From Thermomicrobiales bacterium (GTDB lineage Bacteria > Chloroflexota > Chloroflexia > Thermomicrobiales > CADCWN01), in assembly GCA_030446685.1 (NCBI GenBank), contig JAUJMV010000034.1, positions 1 through 58,259 of the forward strand: 58,259 nucleotides of DNA, given 5' to 3'. The notes beneath the pieces are model-generated. The model saw nothing but the letters and a program-made list of their open reading frames with translations, was not told where the DNA came from and made no database searches. Below, one piece after another: positions 48,282 to 57,336 of the stretch. The position numbers were made by a program, and so were the translations under genes. Positions within the stretch are counted from its first letter, which is position 1, and each line of letters begins with the position of its first letter.

Positions 48282-49184
48282 ATGATGCTCGTGGCAAAGT
48301 TGCGCGCGCGGTGGCGGCGTCGGGTGGCGCGCGCGCGGCGGGTGTATCCGGTGGATGTGCTGTGGCGGGCGTTCGGGGAGTTCTCGCGTCACCAGGGAGC
48401 CATTTACGCCGCCGCGGTGTCATACCATGTCCTGCTCTCCCTCTTCCCGTTGCTGATCTTCCTCGTGGCGGTCTTCGGCCTGATCGTGCGCACCCCGGCG
48501 ATCGGGACGCAGGCGGTGGAGGCCATTGTCGCCCAGATCCCGGTTGGGGCCGGGCTGCGGGGCCAGGCCCTGAACCTGGCCGGCCTATCGAAGACGCGCG
48601 GCGGCCTGCTCGGGCTGGCCGGGCTGGTGAGCGCGGCCTGGACGGCCAGCGGGATGTTCGGCGCGCTGCGGCGGGCGCTCAACAACGCGTTCGATGTGCC
48701 GGCGGCGCGCTCGTTCGCCCACGGGCGCGCCCTGGACCTGGCGGGCGTGCTGGGGGTGCTGGTGCTGGGTGCATTGTCCACCGCGCTGACGGCGGCGTTG
48801 CGCATCTCCCGGGCGCTGGGGGACAGGGTGTTCACGGGGTTCCTGGTCAACTTGGCGTGGGGAGTGGTGTACGTCCTGCTGCCGCTTGCGATCTCGGTCC
48901 TCGTGTTCGTCGTGCTGTACCGGCTGATCCCGAATCATGCGCTCGCGTTACGTGACCTGTGGATCGCCGCGCTGGTGGCCGGGGTGGGGTACGAACTGGC
49001 GAAGGCGGCGTTCGGGCTGTATCTGGCGAACTTCGGGCGGTACCAGGAGGTGTACGGAGCCCTGGGCGGGGTCGTGGCCTTCCTGGTCTTCGTCTTCCTG
49101 GTGTCGAACATCGTCATCTTCGCCGCGGAGCTGGCCTCCGAGTTGGCGCGGGATCGGGCGCGGGGCGCCCGGAGGCGGCGCTGA
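48282..49184 (+). CDS. YihY/BrkB-family membrane protein
   Basis: 300 residues, intact. Family hallmarks: EFSRHQGAIYAAAVSYHVLLSLFPLLIFLVAVFG, LVSAAWTASGMFGALRRALNNAFDV, FVVLYRLIPNHALALRDLWIAALVAGVGYELAKAAFGLYLA and YGALGGVVAFLVFVFLVSNIVIFAAELASEL. Six helices. The family was once called ribonuclease BN but is a membrane protein of unknown transport role. Confidence 0.9.
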   Translation: MMLVAKLRARWRRRVARARRVYPVDVLWRAFGEFSRHQGAIYAAAVSYHVLLSLFPLLIFLVAVFGLIVRTPAIGTQAVEAIVAQIPVGAGLRGQALNLAGLSKTRGGLLGLAGLVSAAWTASGMFGALRRALNNAFDVPAARSFAHGRALDLAGVLGVLVLGALSTALTAALRISRALGDRVFTGFLVNLAWGVVYVLLPLAISVLVFVVLYRLIPNHALALRDLWIAALVAGVGYELAKAAFGLYLANFGRYQEVYGALGGVVAFLVFVFLVSNIVIFAAELASELARDRARGARRRR

Positions 49185-49529
49185 CCTGGACCCGCTGCCG
49201 CCGGCTTGCCCACCGAGCCCGCGCCGAGCTAGGGGGGGCCTGGTCGCTCCCGCCGCCGTTCGTCGACCGCCTCGGGGCGGCGGACTCGCGCCCCGCCGGG
49301 CGCCAGGGTTGAACCAACTTCCGCGCCATGCCTCATCACCGCGGATTACCCGTTCCCCGGCGCAAGCGATCGCGGCGTAGCGCACGAGTTGTGCAGGATC
49401 CAGTGCGCAGGACTTGCGCGTCGAAACGCCAGCGCGCCCCGGCGGGCCATGAATCTGCCGCGTGGCGGCGTTCCGCGGATGCCCGTCATCGTAGAGCGGC
49501 ACGCGCCGACGATACGGGGCCGGCGACGG

Positions 49530-50065
49530 GTGCGGGAGCCATCCGGCACGGCGCGGGGCGCCCTGAGCTCGACGCGCGCGCTGAAGGTGAAGACGATCTC
49601 GCCGCCGAGGTAGGCCGCGCCGAAGACAACGGCCAAGCCGGTGGTGGACAGCCCGTCACCGCGTTTGCGTCTCCCGGCCACGCGCGCCGGGCGAGAGGGT
49701 GGACAACTGCGCCGCGGCGCAGTTCAACAGCATGGGCACGAACGCGACCCGGCGGGCTTCACCCTCGGCATGCCGGAAGTCGGCGCATCCGGTCATCATG
49801 GCCGGCATCACCCGGAGGAGTCCCAGGCCGACGGCCCCGTCCGCGCTGCGCCGAACTCGGGCGAGGTCCCGGCACATCGCCGTGAGCCGGGCGCCGATCG
49901 GCGCGTCCGCGAGCGCCCGGCGCAGCGGAGGTCGAACCACGACCGGCCCTCAAGAAGGCTCATCATCAGGCGCCCCGGTCGGCTGTCGCCGGCCAACATC
50001 ACGCGCATACCGCGCCGGCACTGCTCGGCGAGCGGATCCACCCAATCCCGTCGCCGCGTAATCGC
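49530..50065 (-). pseudogene. Decayed DUF2231 membrane protein
   Basis: Frame pieces read WVDPLAEQCRRGMRVMLAGDSRPG, then LADAPIGARL, GLLRVMPAMMTGCADFRHAEGEARRVAFVPMLLNCAAAQLSTL and GLSTTGLAVVFGAAYLGGEIVFTF. In order they follow a DUF2231 protein (...DVPIGAW..., ALPAMLTGWADY, EARRV...HMLLN, AYLGGELVY). Several helices carry charged substitutions, and at least two frame changes are needed. No start is evident. It is a pseudogene. Confidence 0.6.
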
Positions 50066-50602
50066 CGCGCGGGCGGGGCGCGGGCCCGGCCCCGCGCCCC
50101 GCCCCTCAACCCCGCGGAACTCGTGCGCCGATCCGCCCTTCGAGCCGTCGGAGCAGCCCTTGACGTTGCAGCGCCCACTCGTCTGATGTAGCCGGGTGGT
50201 ACCCCCCGGGCTGGTTCGCCCACCGGGGACATCTGCGCGGCCAGCCGCGACTGCTGAGGCGCCGGCTGGCCGCGCTCCAACCCGGCGAGGTGCCTCGATT
50301 TGGCCGGGGGCCGCGCTGGCCTCGCGCGGCCCCCGGTGTTGCCCGCGCGCCTTCCGGCGGTTCCCACGCTGGCAACCTCCTGCGTTCGCGCACGGCGCGG
50401 CTCCTCCGCTACCCCTTGCCGTTTCGGACTGCGCTATGATCCCATCCGGTCTTCCGTCACCTCCACCGCTCTCGTGCCCACGCGGCTCCTGGGCAGCCGT
50501 GCTTGCCACCGATGCCTACTCCCGCTGCCGCCCATGTGTCGGCCCTGGTCATGGTCGTTACTGGCGCTCCTTCATCGCCTCGCGCATGACAATCGCGCGT
50601 GC
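50066..50602. other. Intergenic region, no gene supported
   Basis: Apart from a short LQRQGLLRRLEGR peptide on the minus strand near 50130-50170, nothing resembles a protein family. Confidence 0.3.
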
Positions 50603-51127
50603 CTACTCCTCCGGCGAAGGTGGGGAACGGTCGGCTGCACGCGGCGGCGGATTGATGGCGAACCCGCGTTCCAGCCACGGATAGGCCCACCAGACGGCGG
50701 CCAAACTGCCGAGCAGCCCGGTCGACACCCGCCACGCCCAGGTGCTGTCGCGCAGCCCCACCGTCTGACTGAGCACGTCGACCGCCATCGGCAGGTTCAG
50801 CAGTGCCAGGAAGCGCCAGTCGAGCGGGCACAGCCGCCGGCGGCGGGGCGCGAAGAGGAGCCCACCCAGGAACAGGCCGAGGGCGATCGCGATCATGCGC
50901 TGCTCGAGCGCTAACTTGTGCCCGAAGAGGAAGAACGAGTGGTCCAGGCGCTGCGGGCAGAATGGCCGGTAGGCCAGGTAGAGGAGCGTCGCCAGCGGCT
51001 CCCAGCCGCGCGCCCGCAGCCAGGGCGCCAGCGCCGCGCCGCCGACGGCCACCGCGGTGGCCGCGTTGAGGATGAGCAGCCAGTGCGCGGCGAGCCAGGG
51101 CGACCCGGAACCGGCGGGGCGCGGCAT
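50603..51127 (-). CDS. DUF2085 membrane protein
   Basis: 174 residues, ATG 51127. Helices LLILNAATAVAVGGAALAPWL, RMIAIALGLFLGGLLFA, WRVSTGLLGSLAAVWWAYPWL with the DUF2085 features YRPFCPQRLDHSFFLFGHKLALEQRMIAIALG and PMAVDVLSQTVGLRDSTW. The usual CxRC zinc-like motif (PLCARCTG) is replaced by LALEQRM. Membrane protein of unknown function. A MITE-like element lies about 135 bases upstream. Confidence 0.75.
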   Translation of the reverse strand: MPRPAGSGSPWLAAHWLLILNAATAVAVGGAALAPWLRARGWEPLATLLYLAYRPFCPQRLDHSFFLFGHKLALEQRMIAIALGLFLGGLLFAPRRRRLCPLDWRFLALLNLPMAVDVLSQTVGLRDSTWAWRVSTGLLGSLAAVWWAYPWLERGFAINPPPRAADRSPPSPEE

Positions 51128-51263
51128 GCGCCCGGGTGCAGGGGTGGACAATGCGCGGCACTCCTCGTCATATCCGCGGGTCCGCTTGCCGCGCGGACCC
51201 GCGAAACCGATGACGGTAGCCGACGCGTCGCGTCGGCTACCCGGTCGATCCATCACAACGGCC

Positions 51264-51550
51264 CGGCCGAGCCCTGGGCTAGAGATCGTGCAACCACGGG
51301 CAAAGTAGCCGGTGGGAAAGTACCGCTTTCGTCCTTGGACGTGGCACTTCCAGCTGCGCGGGGGTGCTCGAACCCCTCCAGCCGATGTTCCGGTCCCCGG
51401 AGTTGGCGTGAAGTACCGCCTCCCCTGATGCTCGGCACTGCCACGGCGCCGCGGATGGCCGGTGACCGACCACGTGGTTCTCACCCGGTCACGAAGTGCG
51501 CCGCCACTTTGCCCCTGGTCGCACGTTCTCTAGCTCAGGGCCGGCCGGGA
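51264..51550. mobile_element. MITE-like element with about 40-bp imperfect inverted ends
   Basis: Left end 51264-51308 and right end 51503-51550 are reverse complements at roughly 80% (CTAGAGATCGTGCAACCACG versus CTAGAGAACGTGCGACCAGG). About 287 bp, no coding capacity. Different in sequence from the elements at 15672 and 37833. Confidence 0.55.
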
Positions 51551-51566
51551 ATGCTGGGCCGCGCCG

Positions 51567-51822
51567 TCACCCGCCAGGGTAGGGGGCGGCCGACATTCCC
51601 GGCCACCGCCCGCCCGGCGAGCGCCCCGCTCGCGCCGGGCGCGACGCCGGCGTCAGCCTCGGCACTGCCAGCGGGCAGGCCGCCGGCCACAGCCGCAGCG
51701 CACCCGCGGCCAAGTCCGTGACCGCGGCCAGGGCGACTGCGCCGCCGACCACCCAGCAGGCGATCGCGGCCCTAGGCCGCGGCCATCCCGGCGATAGTCG
51801 CCGAGACGGCGATCAGAGGCAT
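51567..51822 (-). pseudogene. Small membrane protein under operator copy 10 (frameshifted)
   Basis: ATG 51822 reads MPLIAVSATIAGMAAA; after a one-base slip at about 51773 it continues as IACWVVGGAVALAAVTDLAAGALRLWPAAC and a Pro/Arg-rich tail to 51567. Two helices are predicted. It is the first reading frame after a well-formed promoter-operator, which is the main reason to list it. No family recognised. Confidence 0.4.
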
Positions 51823-51849
51823 CCTTTGCGGCCCGTACCGCACAAGTCG

Positions 51850-51883
51850 AGTATAAACGGCGGTCGTACCATCGTCAATAGTA
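51850..51883 (-). promoter_or_regulatory. Promoter with embedded BlaI/CopY-type operator, copy 10
   Basis: On the minus strand TACTATTGACGATGGTA (51867-51883) contains -35 TTGACG. A 17-bp spacer is followed by -10 TATACT (51850-51855). It faces the small membrane frame at 51822 and, beyond the MITE-like element, the DUF2085 gene. Confidence 0.8.
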
Positions 51884-52420
51884 TAGAGTCGCGGCGTTGG
51901 CGGAGGCGCCGCGCTCCGGGCCGGAGCGCCGGTAGCTCAGTCCTGAGCGCGCGACGCCCTCGTCGCGCAGCCCCTCCATGTAGCCCTGGATCGTCGCTAG
52001 GGACGCCCGCCGCTCGTGGGCCACGTCGCCGAGCAGGGTCAGGCGCTGCCGCTCGGTTTCCCCCAGCGCCGCGGCGAGGGTGCTGGAGCTGGTGGTCAGC
52101 TCGCCCGGTTCGCCCCCCCGCGGCAACCCGCTGCCTGCCAGGTCGCGGATCGGGGCGGTGATCCGGCGGCTCACGACGACGACGGCCAAGCCCGCGGTGG
52201 CGATCGCCACCGGGCGGAACAGCGCGTCGGCGAAGGCGGTGACCGGGTCGCGCCGGGCCACCACACCCATCTCGGCCATGCCCATCTTGCCCGGCAGGCC
52301 CGGTAGGTGGCGCATGGCGCGGTCGAAGGGCGGGTGGCCGCTGAGCGAGACGGCCGGGGTCGTCGTTGGCGCGGCGACCGCGACGACCGGCAGATAGGAC
52401 CGCGGGAGTCTGGCGCGGAC
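51875..52420 (-). pseudogene. Sensor histidine kinase fragment
   Basis: The frame reads a helix (VAIATAGLAVVVVSRRITAPIRDL), a shortened HAMP region and LAAALGETERQRLTLLGDVAHERRASLATIQGYMEGL, the phospho-acceptor helix with its histidine but with the usual ELRTPL changed to ERRASL. The frame then runs into operator copy 10 and stops. No ATPase domain remains. A decayed 5' part of a kinase gene. Confidence 0.6.
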
Positions 52421-52656
52421 GCCGGGTCGGCAGCGCTGGACCGGCATCGCCCTGGACCGCCTCATGACGGGCGCGGCCACCAGCGGTTGCCGACCCTGCG
52501 GATTGCAGCCGGCCACGACATAAGGGGACACATGCCGGTCAGACTGCTGGCCGATGAATGATGAGCACCGGCGGGAATTCCAGCCCATGCCCTTCTTCAT
52601 GGTCGGCCACCGATGCAGGCCTCCGGCGCGCTCTAACCCACCGGCAGCATCACATC

Positions 52657-52691
52657 GGTGACGCCGGTGTGTACGCTTGAGGGATGGCAGA
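52657..52691 (+). repeat. Dispersed repeat, diverged copy C
   Basis: GTGACGCCGGTGTGTACGC then GGATGGCAG matches the reverse complement of copies A (5779) and B (15921) with a small insertion. Weak on its own. The rest of 52421-53127 shows no supported gene. Confidence 0.3.
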
Positions 52692-53127
52692 TAGCCTCGC
52701 CGGCGAATTGAACGATGTGAGCGTGGAACACACCCCGTCTGTATGCTAGCGTAGTGGATCAGGGGCTGACCTGCTCGACACCTCGTCCGGCGCCGGCGCA
52801 CCGACCTCGTCGAGGATCAGCAGCTGGTCTGAGCCGCTCGAGCGGCCGAGCTCCTTCGCGCACCTGGCACCCTGGCCGGCGAGGACTGGCGACAGGTCTT
52901 CCCGTGATCGCCCCGGCCGGACACGCTGCTTCCTGGTCCTGGTGCCCCCGGGCCAGCTCGAGGATCAGGTAGCGGTTGAGCTGGGGCAGAGCTCGGTCGG
53001 CCTGGTCGGTCGCGAGGACGGGGAACTTGGCCTGGCCGATGCGCGGCGTGCATGTTCTCGTCGAGCTGGCCAGCTCCTGCTGAGCGGCGGAGGTGGCAGC
53101 CCCTGCTGTACATGGCGGGCGAGCGTG

Positions 53128-54090
53128 GACACCCAGCTCGCCAGCGTGGCAGGCCGCACGTCTGGCGCGGCGGTGGCCGCGGTCGCGGGCACCTCCGTGG
53201 CGCGAAGCGGTCGAGATCGTCAGGGGATGCAACACCGGCCGCCGCGCCGTCTCCCGCTGCTCGGCCAGGACACCGCGGTCGGCCCCATCGCGGCCGGCGT
53301 TCGGCGGCGGCGATACCTCGGGGCGTAGCGGGCGCCCATCCCCGCCGCGGCGCCTCGATGCGGTCTGGGCGGAGCGCCGGTGCGTGGTCGAGGGCGCTCC
53401 GCCCCGGCGATCCTCGCCGAGGCGGGTGCGGCGACGACCGTCTGCCCGTCGGGGCTGGCTGAGCGACCAGGCGCTCCGCATACCGGGGCGGCGCGCGCTC
53501 GAAGCTGACGACCTGCGACCGCAGCGCCGCGCCGCTGGGGGCGGTAGCGCCGGCCGGAGCGGCATCCTCGGCGGCGCATCGATGCGCCTACCGCGGTGGG
53601 GGCGGTCACCCTCGAAGCGGCTCCACCGTCGCGACCGCGTGCAGATGTTGCGACGAGCGCGGCTGCTGCGACGTGGCCCGCAGGAGACGATGCGCCGCGG
53701 CAGGGCGGCAGGCGGCGACGTGGCCGGCCGCTGGCGAGGAGCACCGCGCTCAGATGAACCTTCTGCCGCGCCGGCGGCCGCGACCGCCTCGACGCGTCGC
53801 GCCAGGGGCGACGAGGGGGCGAGAGGCTCGCCGCCACGCCCGCAACTGGACAGCGTCCTCGTTCGCCCGTGCTCGGCGACGGGGCTATGGCGGTCGGCCG
53901 GGCGGGTGCTGATCGACCCGTCGATGATCGCCCGACCGGGTCGAGGGTGGCCTTGCGCGCTACGTCATGCCTTTCGGGGGGACCGCCGACCGTGCGAAGC
54001 GATCGCCCGCACTTCTTGTGCTCATGGTAGCGCCCGTCGGATCGTTTCGATCAAGACCTCCGCCACATCATGGGGCGAGGTGTGCACCGA
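53128..54090 (+). pseudogene. Serine-recombinase-like relic, copy A
   Basis: Frame-shifted remnants align with copy B downstream: GTGGACACCCA start, ACACCGGCCG...GCTGCTCG.CCAGGACACCG, TCGATGCGcctaCCGCGGTGGGGGCGG, CGTGCAGATGTTG, GAGGAGCACCGCGCTCAG and a final 28-bp segment at 53959-53986 identical to 54590-54617. No intact domain. The recombinase assignment comes from copy B. Confidence 0.45.
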
Positions 54091-54116
54091 TGCTACCTCA
54101 ATATCGTTGCCGTATA

Positions 54117-54700
54117 CCGTGGACACCCACAAGCAGGCGCACGTCCTGGTGGCCGCGGTGCGGCCTGGCGCAGTGTCATCAACACCGGCCGGATCGTCTC
54201 GCGGCTGCTCGACCAGGACACCGGGTTGGCCGGGGCCGGACTCCGCCGCGGCCCTCGATCGCGGTCTGGGCGGACCGGTACCGGGGCGCACCGGAGATGT
54301 GGAGGGCCACTGAGCGACGAGGCGGGCGGCGCCGGATCATCCGTCAGCGCCAGCGGCTCATCGATGCGTACGCGGTGGGGGCGGGTCGAGGAGCTCCAGG
54401 ACCGCGTGCAGATGTTGGAAGCGCGGCTGCGCGACGTGGCCCAGAGGAGCAGCAGCTGAGAGGAGCACCGCGCTCAGGTTGCCGCGCTGGCGGCCCCTCG
54501 ACGCGTTCCGGGCGACGATCGCGGCGGGCTTGGACAACCTCGTTCGCCCGGCGGCGGGAGCGCTGGCGGAGTCGGTCCTGGTCGTCGACGCTACGTCATG
54601 CCTTTCGGGGGGACCGCACGGCAAAGGTGGCGGATTACGCCATCGCACATCATGGGCGCGGTGGCACCGATGCCCATAGGTCTCCTGTCAGCGGATCGTC
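54117..54700 (+). pseudogene. Serine-recombinase-like relic, copy B
   Basis: Pieces read VDTHKQAHVLVAAV, VINTGRIVSRLLDQDTG, RQRLIDAYAVGA, ELQDRVQMLEARLRDV, and GLDNL then a basic RHAF end. The order (R..LIDAYA.GA...E...R...LEARL...GLDNL) is that of the C-terminal coiled-coil part of large serine recombinases. The catalytic domain is missing and frames change several times. Mobile-element graveyard. Confidence 0.4.
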
Positions 54701-55374
54701 TCGATGTAGACCGGGTTGGCGGGCTGGACTCCACAGGTTGGAGATCTGCCGGATCATCCGTCGGGCCGCTTGTGCGGACGGTCGCGGAGCCCAATCGCCG
54801 TGGGCATGCAGCACGCGATAGCCCCCCTGAGCGAGAAAGTCGGCTCGTCGACGACGACGCGCACCGGCGGACGGCTCACGGCCCCATTCTCTGTCAGCGG
54901 CCGGGCAGCCCGACAGGTTATCCCTCACGAGGCCGACGGTGCGGAGACGAAGCGGGCCGCGCCTGGACGGGGTGGACGCGACTATGGCGCCGAGACGGCG
55001 GTGGCGCTAGACCCTCCCCACCGGTGGCGAGCCCGAGCACCACCAGTGGCCGTCCAACTTGCATGAGAATCAGGGCTACGCCCGCTGCCGACTCGACACA
55101 CTCAAACGCCGCTCCTCCGGATTGCGTGATCACGCGGTCAGCGGAAGAGCCAGAAGTGGGACAATGCCAGATTGCTATTTATCCAGGTCGGCGAGCAGTT
55201 TGCAGGAGCAGGGAGCGGACCGGGCAGAATCGTGGGGAGGGGACAGGCCTCCGCTACACGCTCGGCCACATGATCACTGACGCACGTGGGTCGTCGGGCC
55301 GGCAACACACGAGCATTCGATTTGTTGCTAGCACTCGTCCTCTTCGCATCGCGGCCCACGGTGTGTTGCCACGG
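54701..55374. other. Degenerate region, no gene supported
   Basis: Continuation of the recombinase-relic area. No motif, operator or inverted repeat stands out. Confidence 0.3.
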
Positions 55375-56820
55375 TCACGACCCACCCGTGTCAGGCCTCC
55401 ATAAGGCCGGGTGTGCTCCGCTACTCCCCATCGCAGGCAAGCCGCAGCTTCCACGCCGCCATCCACCCCTGATGTTGATGAGTGTCCCCGCGCCCCGCGC
55501 GCCTGCAGCAGGCTGCTGGCGACGCTGGAGCGGTACCTGGCGCAGATCACCGCCACCGGCCCGTCTCCTCGGGCGGGCGTCCGCGCCCGCGCGATGGCGG
55601 CGGCGTGCCGGTGGCGCGCGCCAGGATGTGACCGCTGGCCCACGTCGTCGTTGCGGACGTCGAGCACCGTCAGCCCCTTCGGTCATCCGCAGCCGCTCCG
55701 CCAGTTCCCGCGCCGAGATTTGGGGCAGCGTGACGACCTCGCGGGCGGCCGCGTGCTGGGCGTCCATCCCGTCCACGAGGTAGCCCGCGACCCGGTCCAG
55801 CCCGATCCGGCGCAGCTCCGTCCGCGCCTCCGCGACCGCCTCGTCGCGGTCGAGGACGAGGATCAGGTCGCGGTCGTAGGGCGCCAGCCAGCCGAGCCAG
55901 GCGACGAAGTTCGGGCCGAGGCCCGCGAAGACGGCCCCCGGCACATGCCCGTCCCCGAAGGCCTCGGGCGTGCGGGCATCGATCACCAGGGCGCCCGCAG
56001 CCTGCCGCTTCGCCACCTGGTCGGGCGCCAGCGCCTCCCCGGCGGGCAGCGCGGCGAGGAGCGGGGCGCCAGCCTTGTTGACTCGCTTGAGAACCGGGTA
56101 GTAGGTCGGCGGCTCCGGCATCCCGCGCAGGACCCCCTCGATGAACCCCTCCCGGGAGGTGGCGTGGAAGGCGTAGTTGACGAGCTTCTCCTGCCCGATC
56201 GTCGTCGCGGGCGCGTCGCCGATCTGCTTGCCGCAGGCGGAGCCGGCGGTGTGGCCGGGGTAGACGACCAGGTCGTCGGGGAGGGTCTTGAGGCGTTCAA
56301 CGACCGTGCGGTAGAGCTGCTCCGCCAGGCCGCGGGTGGCGCCCTCCCCCGAGAGGTCGGGGCGTCCCACATCGCCGACGAAGAGGGCATCGCCCGAGAA
56401 GAGCGCGAGCGGCCGGTCGCCCTGCACCGGGTCGACGAGGAGGTACGACAGGTGCTCGGGCGTATGCCCCGGCGTGAAGTAGGCCCGCAGGCGCACCACC
56501 CCGACCACGACCTCGTCGCCGTCGTCGAGGGGCGTGTGTGCGAACGCCCGGTGGCCCATCCGGCTTGCGTAAACCGGCGCGCCCGTCGCGGCGGCCAGTT
56601 CCTTCGCACCCGAGACGAAGTCGGCGTGGACGTGCGTCTCCAGGATCGCACCGATCTGGACCCCGTGCCGTTCCGCCCATTCCAGGTAGGCGTCGACATC
56701 GCGGCGCGGGTCGATGACCGCGGCGACGCCCGCCGCCTCGTCGGCGACCTGGTAGGCGACCTGCGCCAGCCCCGGCGTGAAGATGCGGTCAAGGGCATAC
56801 GCGCGTCGTGGCATGCTCAT
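55375..56820 (-). CDS. Persulfide dioxygenase-rhodanese fusion (C-terminal frameshifts)
   Basis: ATG 56820 (MSMPRRAYALDRIFTPGLAQVAYQV begins it). The beta-lactamase-fold dioxygenase domain has ILETHVHADFVSGA, YFTPGHTPEHLSYLL, LFSGDALFVGDVGRPDL and VYPGHTAGSACG, the ETHE1/persulfide dioxygenase metal ligands. A first rhodanese domain follows (LVIDARTPEAFGDGHVPGA, LVLDRDEAVAEA, no catalytic Cys). A second (VLDVRNDDV, VAVICARYRSSVASSLL, with Cys) is reached only through slips near 55675 and 55530. The exact end is unclear. It oxidises glutathione or other low-molecular-weight persulfides and passes sulfur on, matching the sulfurtransferase at 43789. Confidence 0.82.
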   Translation of the reverse strand: MSMPRRAYALDRIFTPGLAQVAYQVADEAAGVAAVIDPRRDVDAYLEWAERHGVQIGAILETHVHADFVSGAKELAAATGAPVYASRMGHRAFAHTPLDDGDEVVVGVVRLRAYFTPGHTPEHLSYLLVDPVQGDRPLALFSGDALFVGDVGRPDLSGEGATRGLAEQLYRTVVERLKTLPDDLVVYPGHTAGSACGKQIGDAPATTIGQEKLVNYAFHATSREGFIEGVLRGMPEPPTYYPVLKRVNKAGAPLLAALPAGEALAPDQVAKRQAAGALVIDARTPEAFGDGHVPGAVFAGLGPNFVAWLGWLAPYDRDLILVLDRDEAVAEARTELRRIGLDRVAGYLVDGMDAQHAAAREVVTLPQISARELAERLRMTEGADGARRPQRRRGPAVTSWRAPPARRRHRAGADARPRRRAGGGDLRQVPLQRRQQPAAGARGAGTLINIRGGWRRGSCGLPAMGSSGAHPALWRPDTGGS

Positions 56821-56865
56821 GTATCCTCCTTGTGGCTTGGTGTTCAGTTGCTGAGTCGCTCACCG

Positions 56866-57321
56866 TCATTCGCAGCGACGGTGGTGACAGACCACGGGCT
56901 GTGGCGGTAGCGCTCTCCCAGGACGCCGGCTCAACGGGGCGTCAGCGGCTTCTCCGCACAACTCAGGGCCCGGCAGCGCTGACACCAGCCGCGGTGGCAA
57001 CGCGCCGACGAGGGGACGGAGCGGCAGGTCTGTCACCCGCACCTGGCCACTGTCGGCACTGAAGGTCGTCTCCAGGACGTTGGTCGGCCCGCGGTACCGT
57101 CGGCTGGCGGAGAACCGGTCCACCGGCGCAAGGCGCAGGAAGCCGCCCTTCTCGGCGTCCAGCAGGCGGCAGAACACGGCCGGCGCGTCGAACCGCCCGG
57201 GACAGTACCAGTCCACCGCGCCGTCGAGGGAGATCAGGGCGGCGGTGTGGCAATCCCCGATGACGGCATAGGCGCCGATGGGCGGATACCGCGTGCCGCA
57301 CCCGGCAGAATCACGCATCAT
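56866..57321 (-). pseudogene. GH15 glucoamylase/trehalase-like N-terminal fragment
   Basis: 151 residues. YPPIGAYAVIGDCHTAALISLDGAVDWYCPGRFDAPAVFCRLLDAEKGGF and the following beta strands match the start of GH15 family enzymes (normally about 600 residues). The frame ends in unrelated sequence after DLPLRPLVG. The catalytic domain is missing, so this is a 5' fragment. Confidence 0.7.
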
Positions 57322-57336
57322 GGCTGGCTCCCGATG

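Noticed and set aside
50106..50200. LQRQGLLRRLEGR peptide as the start of a CsoR-type copper repressor
   Set aside because: Too short, no following Cys/His residues of CsoR, and the frame stops.
52755..52960. LLILDEVGAP on the minus strand as an IstB-like ATPase fragment
   Set aside because: No Walker A partner in frame and the rest does not match.
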